Shown piece by piece: positions 42,080-56,124 of a stretch of 64,000 bases of DNA. Position numbers and translations under genes: made by a program. The first letter of the stretch is position 1; the number at the start of each line of letters is the position of its first letter. Source of the stretch: Bos javanicus (Eukaryota > Chordata > Mammalia > Artiodactyla > Bovidae); contig NW_026893641.1 in the NCBI RefSeq assembly GCF_032452875.1, positions 620,001-684,000 on the forward strand. Reading direction: 5' to 3'. The notes below the pieces were generated by a model. It was not told where the DNA came from. It saw nothing but the letters and a program-made list of their open reading frames with translations, and did not search any database.

Positions 42080-43140
42080 TGATCAGTGTATGACAGAAAC
42101 ATGATCAGCACATGATCAGTCACATGATCAATGCATGATAAGCCACGTGATCAGTGCATGATCAGTCACGTGATCAGTGCATGATCAGTCATGTGATCAG
42201 TGCATGGTAGCTGCGTGATCAGTGCATGATCAGCCACGTGATCAGTGCATGATCAGTCACGTGATCAGTGCATGATCAGCCACGTGATCAGTGCATGATC
42301 AGTCACGTGATCAGTGCATGATAGCACGTGATCAGTGCATGATCAGCCACGTGATCAGTGCATGATCAGCCACGTGATCAGTGCATGATAGCCACGTGAT
42401 CAGTGCATGATCAGCCACGTGATCAGTGCATGATAGCCACGTGATCAGTGCATGATCAGTCACGTGATCAGTGTGATCAGCCACGTGATCAGTGCATGAT
42501 ATCCACGTGATCAGTGCATGATAGCCACGTGATCAGTGCATGATCAGTCACGTGATCAGTGCATGATCAGTCACGTGATACAGTGTGATCAGCCACGTGA
42601 TCAGTGCATGATCAGCCACGTGATCAGTGCATGATCAGCCACGTGATCAGTGCATGATCAGTCACGTGATCAGTGCATGATCAGTCACGTGATCAGTGCA
42701 TGATCAGCCACGTGATCAGTGCATGATCAGTCACGTGATCAGTATATGATAGCTTCATGATCATTGCATGACAGCCACGTGATCAGTGCATGATAGCCAC
42801 GTGATGTGTGCATGATCAGTCACGTGATCAGAGTATGATCAGCCACGTGATCAGTGCATGAGTGCCACGTGATCAGTGCATGATAGTCACGTGACAGTGT
42901 GTGATCAGCCACGTGATCAGTGCATGATCAGCCACGTGATCAGTGCATGATAGCCACGTGATCAGTGCATGATCAGTTACGTGAGCAGTGCATGATCAGC
43001 CACGTGATCAGTGCATGATCAGACACGTGATCAGTGTATGATCAGCCACGTGATCAGTGCATGATATCCACGTGATCAGTGCATGATCAGTCACGTGATC
43101 AGTGTATGATCAGCCACGTGAACAGTGCATGATCAGTCAC

Positions 43141-43299
43141 GTGATCAGTGCATGAGAGCTGCGTGATTACTGTCTGCTCATCTGCTTGACAATTGCCAGC
43201 TGAGCTGCACGATTCCTGCCTGTCATCTGCTTGACAATTGCCAGCTGTGCTGTGTAATTCCTGCCTGATCAGTGCATGATCATTGCCAGCTGATCAGCA
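43141..43299 (+). repeat. Truncated diverged tract T, hybrid form
   Basis: T tract in which the middle has been overwritten by core-like sequence: CTGATCAGTGCATGATCATT stands where other copies read CTGCTCAGCTGCTTGATTATT. The junction TGATTCACG follows. The same hybrid occurs at 63729. Confidence 0.9.
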
Positions 43300-43331
43300 T
43301 GATTCACGTGAACAGTGCATGCTCAGTCACG

Positions 43332-43582
43332 TGATCAGGGCCTGCTGAGCTGCGTGATTACTGTCTGCTCATCTGCTTGACAATTGCCAGCTGAGCTGCA
43401 CGATTCCTGCCTGTCATCTGCTTGACAATTGCCAGCTGTGCTGCGTAATTCCTGCCTGCTCAGCTGCTTGATTATTGCCAGCTGAGCAGCATGATTCCTC
43501 ACAGCTGAGTTCCATGATTATTGCCTGCTGACTGTTTGATTCGTGCCTACTCAGCTCTTTGTTTATTGCCTCCAGAGGCACA
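43332..43582 (+). repeat. Diverged monomer tract, family A
   Basis: Full-length A tract with GACTGTTTGATT (frame 43414-43602 open), 191 bases after the T start. Confidence 0.93.
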
Positions 43583-45820
43583 TGATCAGTGTATGATAGC
43601 AAACATGATCAGTGCATGATCAGTCACATGATCAGCGCCATTAAGTCACGTGATCACTACATGATAGTCATGTGATCAGTCCATGCTCAGTCACGGTATC
43701 AGTGCATGATCAGCCACGTGATCAGTGCATGATCAGCCACGTGATCAGTGCATGATAGCTATGTGATCAGTGCATGATCAGTCACGTGATCAGTGCATGA
43801 TCAGGCACGTGATCAGTGCATGATCAGTCACCTGATGGGTGTATGATCAGTCACGTGACCAGTACATGGTAGCTACATGATCATTGCATGATCAGCCACG
43901 TGAGTAGTGCATGATAGCCACGTGATCAGTGCATGATCAGTCACGTGATCAGTGCATGATCAGTCATGTGATCAGTGCATGATCAGGCACGTGATCAGTG
44001 CATGATCAGCCACGTGATCAGTGCATGATAGCCACGTGATCAGTGCATGATCAGTCACGTGATCAGTGCATGATCAGTCACGTGATCAGTGCATGATCAG
44101 CCACGTGATCAGTGCATGATCAGCCACGTGATCAGTGCATGATCAGTCACGTGATCAGTGCATGGTAGCTACGTGATCAGTGCATGATCAGCCACGTGAT
44201 CAGTGCATGATAGCCACGTGATCAGTGCATGATCAGTCACGTGATCAGTGCATGATCAGTCACGTGATCAGTGCATGATCAGTCACTGATCAGTGCATGA
44301 TCAATTACGTGATCAGTGCATGATCAGTCACGTGATCAGTGCATGGTAGCTACGTGATCAGTGCATGATCAGCCACGTGATCAGTGCATGATAGCCACGT
44401 GATCAGTGCATGATCAGTCACGTGATCAGTGTATGATCATCCACGTGATCAGTGCATGATCAGTCATGTGATCAGTGCATGATATAGACGTGATCAGTGC
44501 ATGATCAGTCACGTGATCAGTGCATGATCAGCCACGTGATCAGTGCATGATAGCCACGTGATCAGTGCATGATAGCCAGTGATCAGTGCATGATCAGTCA
44601 CGTGATCAGTGCATGATCAGCCACGTGATCAGTGCATGATAGCCACTGATCAGTGCATGATCAGTCACGTGATCAGTGCATGATCAGTCACGTGATCAGT
44701 GCATGATCAGCCACGTGATCAGTGCATGATCAGCCACGTGATCAGTGCATGATCAGCCACGTGATCAGTGCATGATAGCCACGTGATCAGTGCATGATCA
44801 GTCACGTGATCAGTGCATGATCAGTCACTGATCAGTGCATGATCAGTCACGTGATCAGTGCATGATCAGCCACGTGATCAGTGCATGATAGCCACGTGAT
44901 CAGTGCATGATCAGTCACGTGATCGTGTGTGATCAGCCACGTGATCAGTGCATGATAGCCACGTGATCAGTGCATGATAGCCACGTGATCAGTGCATGAT
45001 CAGTCACGTGATCAGTGCATGATCAGTCACGTGATCAGTGTGATCAGCCACGTGATCAGTGCATGATGATCCACGTGATCAGTGCATGATCAGTCACGTG
45101 ATCAGTGCATGATCAGCCACGTGATCAGTGCATGATAGCCACGTGATCAGTGCATGATCAGTCACGTGATCGTGTGTGATCAGCCACGTGATCAGTGCAT
45201 GATCATCCACGTGATCAGTGCATGATAGCCACGTGATCAGTGCATGATAGCCACGTGATCAGTGCATGATCAGTCACGTGATCAGTGTGATCAGCCACGT
45301 GATCAGTGCATGATCAATTACGTGATCAGTGCATGATCAGTCACGTGACCAGTACATGGTTGCTACGTGATCTTGCATGATCAGCCACGTGAGCAGTGCA
45401 TGATAGCCACGTGATCAGTGCATGATCAGTCACGTGATCAGTGCATGATCAGTCACGTGATCAGTGCATGATCATTTACGTGATCAGTGCATGATCAGTC
45501 ACGTGACCAGTATATGGTAGCTACGTGATCATTGCATGACAGCCACGTGATCAGTGCATGATAGCCACGTGATGTGTGCATGATCAGTCACGTGATCAGT
45601 GCATGATCAGCCACGTGATCAGTGCATGATAGCCACGTGATCAGTGCATGATCAGTTACGTGAGCAGTGTATGATCAGCCACGTGATCAGTGCATGGTCA
45701 GACACGTGAACAGTGTATGATCAGCCACGTGATCAGTGCATGATATCCAAGTGATCAGTGCATGATCAATCACGTGATCAGTGTATGATCAGCCACGTGA
45801 ACAGTGCATGCTCAGTCACG

Positions 45821-46071
45821 TGATCAGGGCCTGCTGAGCTGCGTGATTACTGTCTGCTCATCTGCTTGACAATTGCCAGCTGAGCTGCACGATTCCTGCC
45901 TGTCATCTGCTTGACAATTGCCAGCTGTGCTGCGTAATTCCTGCCTGCTCAGCTGCTTGATTATTGCCAGCTGAGCAGCATGATTCCTCACAGCTGAGTT
46001 CCATGATTATTGCCTGCTGACTGTTTGATTCGTGCCTACTCAGCTCTTTGTTTATTGCCTCCAGAGGCACA
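45821..46071 (+). repeat. Diverged monomer tract, family A
   Basis: Full-length A tract with GACTGTTTGATT (frame 45903-46091 open). Confidence 0.93.
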
Positions 46072-47885
46072 TGATCAGTGTATGATAGCAAACATGATCA
46101 GCGCATGATCAGTCACATGATCAGCGCCATTAAGTCACGTGATCACTACATGATAGTCATGTGATCAGTCCATGCTCAGTCACGGTATCAGTGCATGATC
46201 AGCCACGTGATCAGTGCATGATCTGTCACATGATTAGTGTATGATCATCCACGTGATCAGTGCATGGGCAGTCATGTGATCAGTGCATGATATAGACGTG
46301 ATCAGTGCATGATCAGTCACGTGATCAGTGCATGATAGCCACGTGATCAGTGCATGATCAGTCACCTGATGGGTGTATGATCATTCACGTGACCTGTACA
46401 TGGTAGCTACATGATCATTGCATGATCAGCCACGTGAGTAGTGCATGATAGCCACGTGATCAGTGCATGATCAGTCACGTGATCAGTGCATGATCAGTCA
46501 TGTGACCAGTACATGGTAGCTGCGTGATCATGCATGATCAGCCACGTGAGCAGTGCATGATAGCCACGTGATCAGTGCATGATCAGACACGAGATCAGTG
46601 CATGATCAGTCACGTGATCAGTGCATGATCAGCCACGTGATCAGTGCATGATCAGTCACGTGATCAGTGCATGATCAGCCACGTGATCAGTGCATGATCA
46701 GCCACGTGATCAGTGCATGATCAGTCACGTGATCAGTGCATGATCAGTCACGTGATCAGTGCATGATAGCTACGTGATCAGTGCATGATCAGCCACGTGA
46801 TCAGTGCATGATAGCCACGTGATCAGTGCATGATCAGCCACGTGATCAGTGCATGATCAGTCACGTGATCAGTGCATGATCAGCCACGTGATCAGTGCAT
46901 GATATCAGTGCATGATCAGCCACGTGATCAGTGCATGATAGCCACGTGATCAGTGCATGATCAGTCACGTGATCAGTGTGATCAGCCACGTGATCAGTGC
47001 ATGATATCAGTGCATGATAGCCACGTGATCAGTGCATGATAGCCACGTGATCAGTGCATGATCAGTCACGTGATACGTGTGTGATCAGCCACGTGATCAG
47101 TGCATGATATCCACGTGATCAGTGCATGATAGCCACGTGATCAGTGCATGATAGTCACGTGATCAGTGCATGATCAGTCACGTGATACGTGTGTGATCAG
47201 CCACGTGATCAGTGCATGATGAGCCACGTGATCAGTGCATGATCAATTACGTGATCAGTGCATGATCAGTCACGTGACCAGTACATGGTTGCTACGTGAT
47301 CGTTGCATGATCAGCCACGTGAGCAGTGCATGATAGCCACGTGATCAGTGCATGATCAGTCACGTGATCAGTGCATGATCAGTCACGTGAACAGTGCATG
47401 ATCATTTACGTGATCAGTGCATGATCAGTCACGTGACCAGTATATGGTAGCTACGTGATCATTGCATGATCAGCCACGTGAGCAGTGCATGATAGCCACG
47501 TGATCAGTGCATGATCAGTTACGTGATCAGTGTATGATCAGCCACGTGATCAGTGCATGAGTGCCACGTGATCAGTGCATGATATGTCACGTGACAGTGT
47601 GTGATCAGCCACGTGATCAGTGCATGATCAGCCACGTGATCAGTGCATGATAGCCACGTGATCAGTGCATGATCAGCCACGTGATCAGTGCATGATCAGT
47701 CACGTGATCAGTGCATGATCAGCCACGTGATCAGTGCATGATAGCCACGTGATCAGTGCATGACAATTACGTGATCAGTGCATGATCAGTCACGTGATCA
47801 GTGCATGATAGCCACGTGATCAGTGCATGATCAGTCACGTGATCAGTGTATGATCAGCCACGTGAACAGTGCATGCTCAGTCACG

Positions 47886-48128
47886 TGATCAGGGCCTGCT
47901 GAGCTGCGTGATTACTGTCTGCTCATCTGCTTGACAATTGCCAGCTGAGCTGCACGATTCCTGCCTGTCATCTGCTTGACAATTGCCAGCTGTGCTGCAT
48001 AATTCCTGCCTGCTCAGCTGCTTGATTATTGCCAGCTGAGCAGCATGATTTCTCACAGCTGAGTTCCATGATTATTGCCTACTGATTCGTGCCTACTCAG
48101 CTCTTTGTTCATTGCCTCCAGAGGCACA
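47886..48128 (+). repeat. Diverged monomer tract, family B
   Basis: B tract with CCAGCTGTGC, CTGCATAATT, TCTCACAGCTG, GCCTACTGATTCG and TTGTTCATT, then GACAGAAACATG and GATAAGCC. Its mix of markers is intermediate between the 26341 and 39234 tracts. Confidence 0.92.
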
Positions 48129-49261
48129 TGATCAGTGTATGACAGAAACATGATCAGCACATGATCAGTCACATGATCAGTGCATGATAAGCCACGTGAT
48201 CAGTGCATGATCAATCACGTGATCAGTGCATGATCAGTCATGTGATCAGTGCATGATAGCTGCGTGATCAGTGCATGATCAGCCACGTGATCAGTGCATG
48301 ATCAGTCACGTGATCAGTGCATGATCAGCCACGTGATCAGTGCATGATCAGTCACGTGATCAGTGCATGATAGCTACGTGATCAGTGCATGATCAGCCAC
48401 GTGATCAGTGCATGATAGCCACGTGATCAGTGCATGATCAGCCACGTGATCAGTGCATGATAGCCACGTGATCAGTGCATGATCAGTCACGTGATACGTG
48501 TGTGATCAGCCACGTGATCAGTGCATGATATCCACGTGATCAGTGCATGATAGCCACGTGATCAGTGCATGATTAGTCACGTGATCAGTGCATGATCAGT
48601 CACGTGATACAGTGTGATCAGCCACGGATCAGTGCATGATGAGCCACGTGATCAGTGCATGATCAATTACGTGATCAGTGCATGATCAGTCACGTGACCA
48701 GTACATGGTTGCTACGTGATCATTGCATGATCAGCCACGTGAGCAGTGCATGATAGCCACGTGATCAGTGCATGATCAGTCACGTGATCAGTACATGATC
48801 AGTCACGTGAACAGTGCATGATCATTTACGTGATCTGTGCATGATCAGTCACGTGACCAGTATATGGTAGCTTCGTGATCATTCCATGACGAGCCACGTG
48901 AGCAGTGCATGATAGCCACGTGATGTGTGCATGATCAGTTACGTGATCAGAGTATGATCAGCCACGTGATCAGTGCATGAGTGCCACGTGATCAGTTCAT
49001 GATATGTCACGTGACAGGTGTGTGATCAGCCACGTGAACAGTGCATGTTCAGCCACGTGATCAGTGCATGATAGCCACGTGATCAGTGCATGATCAGTTA
49101 CGTGAGCAGTGTATGATCAGCCACGTGATCAGTTCATGGTCAGACACGTGAACAGTGTATGATCAGCCACGTGATCAGTGCATGATATCCAAGTGATCAG
49201 TGCATGATCATCACGTGATCAGTGTATGATCAGCCACGTGAATAGTGCATGGTCAATCATG

Positions 49262-49466
49262 TGATCAGGGCCTGCTGAGCTGCGTGATTACTGTCTGCTC
49301 ATCTGCTTGACAATTGCCAGCTGTGCTGCATAATTCCTGCCTGCTGAGCTGCTTGATTATTGCCAGCTGAGCAGCATGATTCCGCACAGCTGAGTTCCAT
49401 GATTTTTGCCTGCTGACTTATGATTCGTGCCTACTCAGCTCTTTGTTTATTGCCTCCAGAGGCACA
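49262..49466 (+). repeat. Diverged monomer tract, short form (independent deletion)
   Basis: A-family tract missing about 45 bases between the two GACAATTGCCAGCTG repeats, so GACAATTGCCAGCTG leads directly into TGCTGCATAATT. The lost segment differs from that in the S tracts. TCCGCACAGC, GATTTTTGCC and GACTTATGATT are further differences. Confidence 0.9.
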
Positions 49467-50509
49467 TGATCAGTGTATGAAAGCAAACATGATCAGCGCA
49501 TGATCAGTCACATGATCAGCGCCATTAAGTCACGTGATCAGTACATGATAGTCATGTGATCAGTCCATGCTCAGTCACGGTATCAGTGCATGATCAGCCA
49601 CGTGATCAGTGCATGATCAGCCACGTGATCAGTGCATGATAGCCATGTGATCAGTGCATGATCAGTCACGTGATCAGTGCATGATCAGGCACGTGATCAG
49701 TGCATGATCATCACCTGATGGGTGTATGATCAGTCACGTGACCAGTACATGGTAGCTACATGATCATTGCATGATCAGCCACGTGAGTAGTGCATGATAG
49801 CCACGTGATCAGTGCATGATCAGTCACGTGATCAGTGCATGATCAGTCATGTGATCAGTGCATGATCAGGCACGTGATCAGTGCATGATCAGCCACGTGA
49901 TCAGTGCATGATAGCCACGTGATCAGTGCATGATCAGTCACGTGATCAGTGCATGATCAGTCACGTGATCAGTGCATGATCAGCCACGTGATCAGTGCAT
50001 GATCAGCCACGTGATCAGTGCATGATCATTACGTGATCAGTGCATGATCAGTCACGTGACCAGTACATGGTAGCTACGTGATCAGTGCATGATCAGCCAC
50101 GTGATCAGTGCATGATAGCCACGTGATCAGTGCATGATCAGTCACGTGATCAGTGCATGATCAGTCACGTGATCAGTGCATGATCAGTCACGTGATCAGT
50201 GCATGATCAGTCACGTGATCAGTGCATGATCAGCCACGTGATCAGTGCATGATAGTCACGTGACAGTGTGTGATCAGCCACGTGACAGTGCATGTTCAGC
50301 CACGTGATCAGTGCATGATAGCCACGTGATCAGTGCATGATCAGTTACGTGAGCAGTGTATGATCAGCCACGTGATCAGTGCATGGTCAGACACGTGAAC
50401 AGTGTATGATCAGCCACGTGATCAGTGCATGATATCCAAGTGATCAGTGCATGATCAATCACGTGATCAGTGTATGATCAGCCACGTGAACAGTGCATGC
50501 TCAGTCACG

Positions 50510-50760
50510 TGATCAGGGCCTGCTGAGCTGCGTGATTACTGTCTGCTCATCTGCTTGACAATTGCCAGCTGAGCTGCACGATTCCTGCCTGTCATCTGCT
50601 TGACAATTGCCAGCTGTGCTGCGTAATTCCTGCCTGCTCAGCTGCTTGATTATTGCCAGCTGAGCAGCATGATTCCTCACAGCTGAGTTCCATGATTATT
50701 GCCTGCTGACTGTTTGATTCGTGCCTACTCAGCTCTTTGTTTATTGCCTCCAGAGGCACA
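50510..50760 (+). repeat. Diverged monomer tract, family A
   Basis: Full-length A tract with GACTGTTTGATT (frame 50592-50780 open). It is followed by the AGCTATGTG variant also seen after the 43332 tract. Confidence 0.93.
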
Positions 50761-52880
50761 TGATCAGTGTATGATAGCAAACATGATCAGCGCATGATCA
50801 GTCACATGATCAGCGCCATTAAGTCACGTGATCACTACATGATAGTCATGTGATCAGTCCATGCTCAGTCACGGTATCAGTGCATGATCAGCCACGTGAT
50901 CAGTGCATGATCAGCCACGTGATCAGTGCATGATAGCTATGTGATCAGTGCATGATCAGTCACGTGATCAGTGCATGATCAGGCACGTGATCAGTGCATG
51001 ATCAGTCACCTGATGGGTGTATGATCAGTCACGTGACCAGTACATGGTAGCTACATGATCATTGCATGATCAGCCACGTGAGTAGTGCATGATAGCCACG
51101 TGATCAGTGCATGATCAGTCACGTGATCAGTGCATGATCAGCCATGTGATCAGTGCATGATCAGGCACGTGATCAGTGCATGATCAGCCACGTGATCAGT
51201 GCATGATAGCCACGTGATCAGTGCATGATCAGTCACGTGATCAGTGCATGATCAGTCACGTGATCAGTGCATGATCAGCCACGTGATCAGTGCATGATCA
51301 GCCACGTGATCAGTGCATGATCAGTCACGTGATCAGTGCATGATAGTCACGTGATCAGTGCATGATCAGCCACGTGATCAGTGCATGATAGCCACGTGAT
51401 CAGTGCATGATCAGTCACGTGATCAGTGCATGATCAGTCACGTGATCAGTGCATGATCAGTCACGTGATCAGTGCATGATCAATTACGTGATCAGTGCAT
51501 GATCAGTCACGTGATCAGTGCATGGTAGCTACGTGATCATTGCATGATCAGCCACGTGATCAGTGCATGATAGCCACGTGATCAGTGCATGATCAGTCAC
51601 GTGATCAGTGTATGATCATCCGTGATCAGTGCATGATCAGTCACGTGATCAGTGCATGATATAGACGTGATCAGTGCATGATCAGTCACGTGATCAGTGC
51701 ATGATCAGCCACGTGATCAGTGCATGATAGCCACGTGATCAGTGCATGATAGCCAGTGATCAGTGCATGATCAGTCACGTGATCAGTGCATGATCAGCCA
51801 CGTGATCAGTGCATGATAGCCACGTGATCAGTGCATGATCAGTCACGTGATCAGTGCATGATCAGTCACGTGATCAGTGCATGATCAGCCACGTGATCAG
51901 TGCATGATCAGCCACGTGATCAGTGCATGATCAGTCACGTGATCAGTGCATGATCAGTCACGTGATCAGTGCATGATCAGTCACGTGATCAGTGCATGAT
52001 CAGCCACGTGATCAGTGCATGATCAGTCACGTGATCAGTGCATGATCAGTCACGTGATCAGTGCATGATCAGCCACGTGATCAGTGCATGATATCAGTGC
52101 ATGATAGCCACGTGATCAGTGCATGATAGCCACGTGATCAGTGCATGATCAGTCACGTGATCATGTGTGATCAGCCACGTGATCAGTGCATGATATCCAC
52201 GTGATCAGTGCATGATAGCCACGTGATCAGTGCATGATAGTCACGTGATCAGTGCATGATCAGTCACGTGATCGTGTGTGATCAGCCACGTGATCAGTGC
52301 ATGATGAGCCACGTGATCAGTGCATGATCAATTACGTGATCAGTGCATGATCAGTCACGTGACAGTACATGATTGCTACGTGATCAGTGCATGATCAGTC
52401 ACGTGATCAGTGCATGATCAGTCACGTGATCAGTGCATGATCATTTACGTGATCAGTGCATGATCAGTCACGTGACCAGTATATGGTAGCTACGTGATCA
52501 TTCCATGACGAGCCACGTGAGCAGTGCATGATAGCCACGTGATGTGTGCATGATCAGTTACGTGAGCAGAGTATGATCAGCCACGTGATCAGTGCATGAG
52601 TGCCACGTGATCAGTGCATGATATGTCACGTGACAGGTGTGTGATCAGCCACGTGAACAGTGCATGTTCAGCCACGTGATCAGTGCATGATAGCCACGTG
52701 ATCAGTGCATGATCAGTACGTGAGCAGTGTATGATCAGCCACGTGATCAGTGCATGGTCAGACACGTGAACAGTGTATGATCAGCCACGTGATCAGTGCA
52801 TGATATCCAAGTGATCAGTGCATGATCAATCACGTGATCAGTGTATGATCAGCCACGTGAACAGTGCATGCTCAGTCACG

Positions 52881-53131
52881 TGATCAGGGCCTGCTGAGCT
52901 GCGTGATTACTGTCTGCTCATCTGCTTGACAATTGCCAGCTGAGCTGCACGATTCCTGCCTGTCATCTGCTTGACAATTGCCAGCTGTGCTGCGTAATTC
53001 CTGCCTGCTCAGCTGCTTGATTATTGCCAGCTGAGCAGCATGATTCCTCACAGCTGAGTTCCATGATTATTGCCTGCTGACTGTTTGATTCGTGCCTACT
53101 CAGCTCTTTGTTTATTGCCTCCAGAGGCACA
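52881..53131 (+). repeat. Diverged monomer tract, family A
   Basis: Full-length A tract with GACTGTTTGATT (frame 52963-53151 open). The next tract lies only 2,021 bases on. Confidence 0.93.
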
Positions 53132-54901
53132 TGATCAGTGTATGATAGCAAACATGATCAGCGCATGATCAGTCACATGATCAGCGCCATTAAGTCACGT
53201 GATCACTACATGATAGTCATGTGATCAGTCCATGCTCAGTCACGGTATCAGTGCATGATCAGCCACGTGATCAGTGCATGATCTGTCACATGATTAGTGT
53301 ATGATCATCCACGTGATCAGTGCATGGGCAGTCATGTGATCAGTGCATGATATAGACGTGATCAGTGCATGATCAGTCACGTGATCAGTGCATGATAGCC
53401 ACGTGATCAGTGCATGATCAGTCACCTGATGGGTGTATGATCATTCACGTGACCTGTACATGGTAGCTACATGATCATTGCATGATCAGCCACGTGAGTA
53501 GTGCATGATAGCCACGTGATCACTGCATGATCAGTCACGTGATCAGTGCATGATCAGTCATGTGACCAGTACATGGTAGCTGCGTGATCATGCATGATCA
53601 GCCACGTGAGCAGTGCATGATAGCCACGTGATCAGTGCATGATCAGACACGAGATCAGTGCATGATCAGTCACGTGATCAGTGCATGATCAGCCACGTGA
53701 TCAGTGCATGATCAGTCACGTGATCAGTGCATGATCAGCCACGTGATCAGTGCATGATCAGCCACGTGATCAGTGCATGATCAGTCACGTGATCAGTGCA
53801 TGATCAGTCACGTGATCAGTGCATGATAGCTACGTGATCAGTGCATGATCAGCCACGTGATCAGTGCATGATAGCCACGTGATCAGTGCATGATCAGCCA
53901 CGTGATCAGTGCATGATCAGTCACGTGATCAGTGCATGATCAGCCACGTGATCAGTGCATGATATCAGTGCATGATAGCCACGTGATCAGTGCATGATAG
54001 CCACGTGATCAGTGCATGATCAGTCACGTGATCAGTGCATGATCAGCCACGTGATCAGTGCATGATATCAGTGCATGATAGCCACGTGATCAGTGCATGA
54101 TAGCCACGTGATCAGTGCATGATCAGTCACGTGATACGTGTGTGATCAGCCACGTGATCAGTGCATGATATCCACGTGATCAGTGCATGATAGCCACGTG
54201 ATCAGTGCATGATAGTCACGTGATCATGCATGATCAGTCACGTGATACGTGTGTGATCAGCCACGGATCAGTGCATGATGAGCCACGTGATCAGTGCAGG
54301 ATCAATTACGTGATCAGTGCATGATCAGTCACGTGACCAGTACATGGTTGCTACGTGATCGTTGCATGATCAGCCACGTGAGCAGTGCATGATAGCCACG
54401 TGATCAGTGCATGATCAGTCACGTGATCAGTACATGATCAGTCACGTGAACAGTGCATGATCATTTACGTGATCTGTGCATGATCAGTCACGTGACCAGT
54501 ATATGGTAGCTACGTGATCATTCCATGACGAGCCACGTGAGCAGTGCATGATAGCCACGTGATGTGTGCATGATGAGTTACGTGAGCAGAGTATGATCAG
54601 CCACGTGATCAGTGCATGAGTGCCACGTGATCAGTGCATGATATGTCACGTGACAGGTGTGTGATCAGCCACGTGAACAGTGCATGTTCAGCCACGTGAT
54701 CAGTGCATGATAGCCACGTGATCAGTGCATGATCAGTTACGTGAGCAGTGTATGATCAGCCACGTGATCAGTGCATGGTCAGACACGTGAACAGTGTATG
54801 ATCAGCCACGTGATCAGTGCATGATATCCAAGTGATCAGTGCATGATCAATCACGTGATCAGTGTATGATCAGCCACGTGAACAGTGCATGCTCAGTCAC
54901 G

Positions 54902-55152
54902 TGATCAGGGCCTGCTGAGCTGCGTGATTACTGTCTGCTCATCTGCTTGACAATTGCCAGCTGAGCTGCACGATTCCTGCCTGTCATCTGCTTGACAATT
55001 GCCAGCTGTGCTGCGTAATTCCTGCCTGCTCAGCTGCTTGATTATTGCCAGCTGAGCAGCATGATTCCTCACAGCTGAGTTCCATGATTATTGCCTGCTG
55101 ACTGTTTGATTCGTGCCTACTCAGCTCTTTGTTTATTGCCTCCAGAGGCACA
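54902..55152 (+). repeat. Diverged monomer tract, family A
   Basis: Full-length A tract with GACTGTTTGATT (frame 54984-55172 open). Confidence 0.93.
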
Positions 55153-56124
55153 TGATCAGTGTATGATAGCAAACATGATCAGCGCATGATCAGTCACATG
55201 ATCAGCGCCATTAAGTCACGTGATCACTACATGATAGTCATGTGATCAGTCCATGCTCAGTCACGGTATCAGTGCATGATCAGCCACGTGATCAGTGCAT
55301 GATCTGTCACATGATTAGTGTATGATCATCCACGTGATCAGTGCATGGGCAGTCATGTGATCAGTGCATGATATAGACGTGATCAGTGCATGATCAGTCT
55401 CGTGATCAGTGCATGATAGCCACGTGATCAGTGCATGATCAGTCACCTGATGGGTGTATGATCATTCACGTGACCTGTACATGGTAGCTACATGATCATT
55501 GCATGATCAGCCACGTGAGTAGTGCATGATAGCCACGTGATCACTGCATGATCAGTCACGTGATCAGTGCATGATCAGTCATGTGACCAGTACATGGTAG
55601 CTGCGTGATCATGCATGATCAGCCACGTGAGCAGTGCATGATAGCCACGTGATCAGTGCATGATCAGACACGAGATCAGTGCATGATCAGTCACGTGATC
55701 AGTGCATGATCAGCCACGTGATCAGTGCATGATCAGTCACGTGATCAGTGCATGATCAGCCACGTGATCAGTGCATGATCAGCCACGTGATCAGTGCATG
55801 ATCAATTACGTGATCAGTGCATGATCAGTCACGTGATCAGTACATGGTAGCTACGTGATCAGTGCATCAGCCACGTGATCAGTGCATGATAGCCACGTGA
55901 TCAGTGCATGATCAGCCACGTGATCAGTGCATGATCAGTCACGTGATCAGTGCATGATCAGCCACGTGATCAGTGCATGATAGCCACGTGATCAGTGCAT
56001 GACAGTTACGTGATCAGTGCATGATCAATCACGTGATCAGTGCATGATAGCCACGTGATCAGTGCATGATCAGTCACGTGATCAGTGTGTGATCAGCCAC
56101 GTGAACAGTGCATGCTCAGTCACG

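Larger units (their letters stand above)
40611..43140 (+). repeat. Y higher-order unit (A-B), 2.53 kb, tandem copy 2
   Basis: Near copy of 38008-40610 up to and beyond its B tract. It then diverges towards cleaner core sequence and ends 73 bases shorter, at a T tract. It is also the source or sister of the block at ~60.7-64 kb. Confidence 0.9.
43141..45820 (+). repeat. X higher-order unit (T-A), 2.68 kb
   Basis: T-A unit whose T tract is the hybrid form described at 43141-43299. The remainder is core monomers with CACTGATC shortened monomers near 44284, 44646 and 44827. Confidence 0.85.
45821..49261 (+). repeat. Expanded Y unit (A-B), 3.44 kb
   Basis: A-B unit in which the A-to-B distance has grown to 2,065 bases by extra core monomers, while the B-to-next distance keeps the usual 1,376. 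Two GATATCAG deletions 100 bases apart (near 46903 and 47004) lie in the expanded part. Confidence 0.83.
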
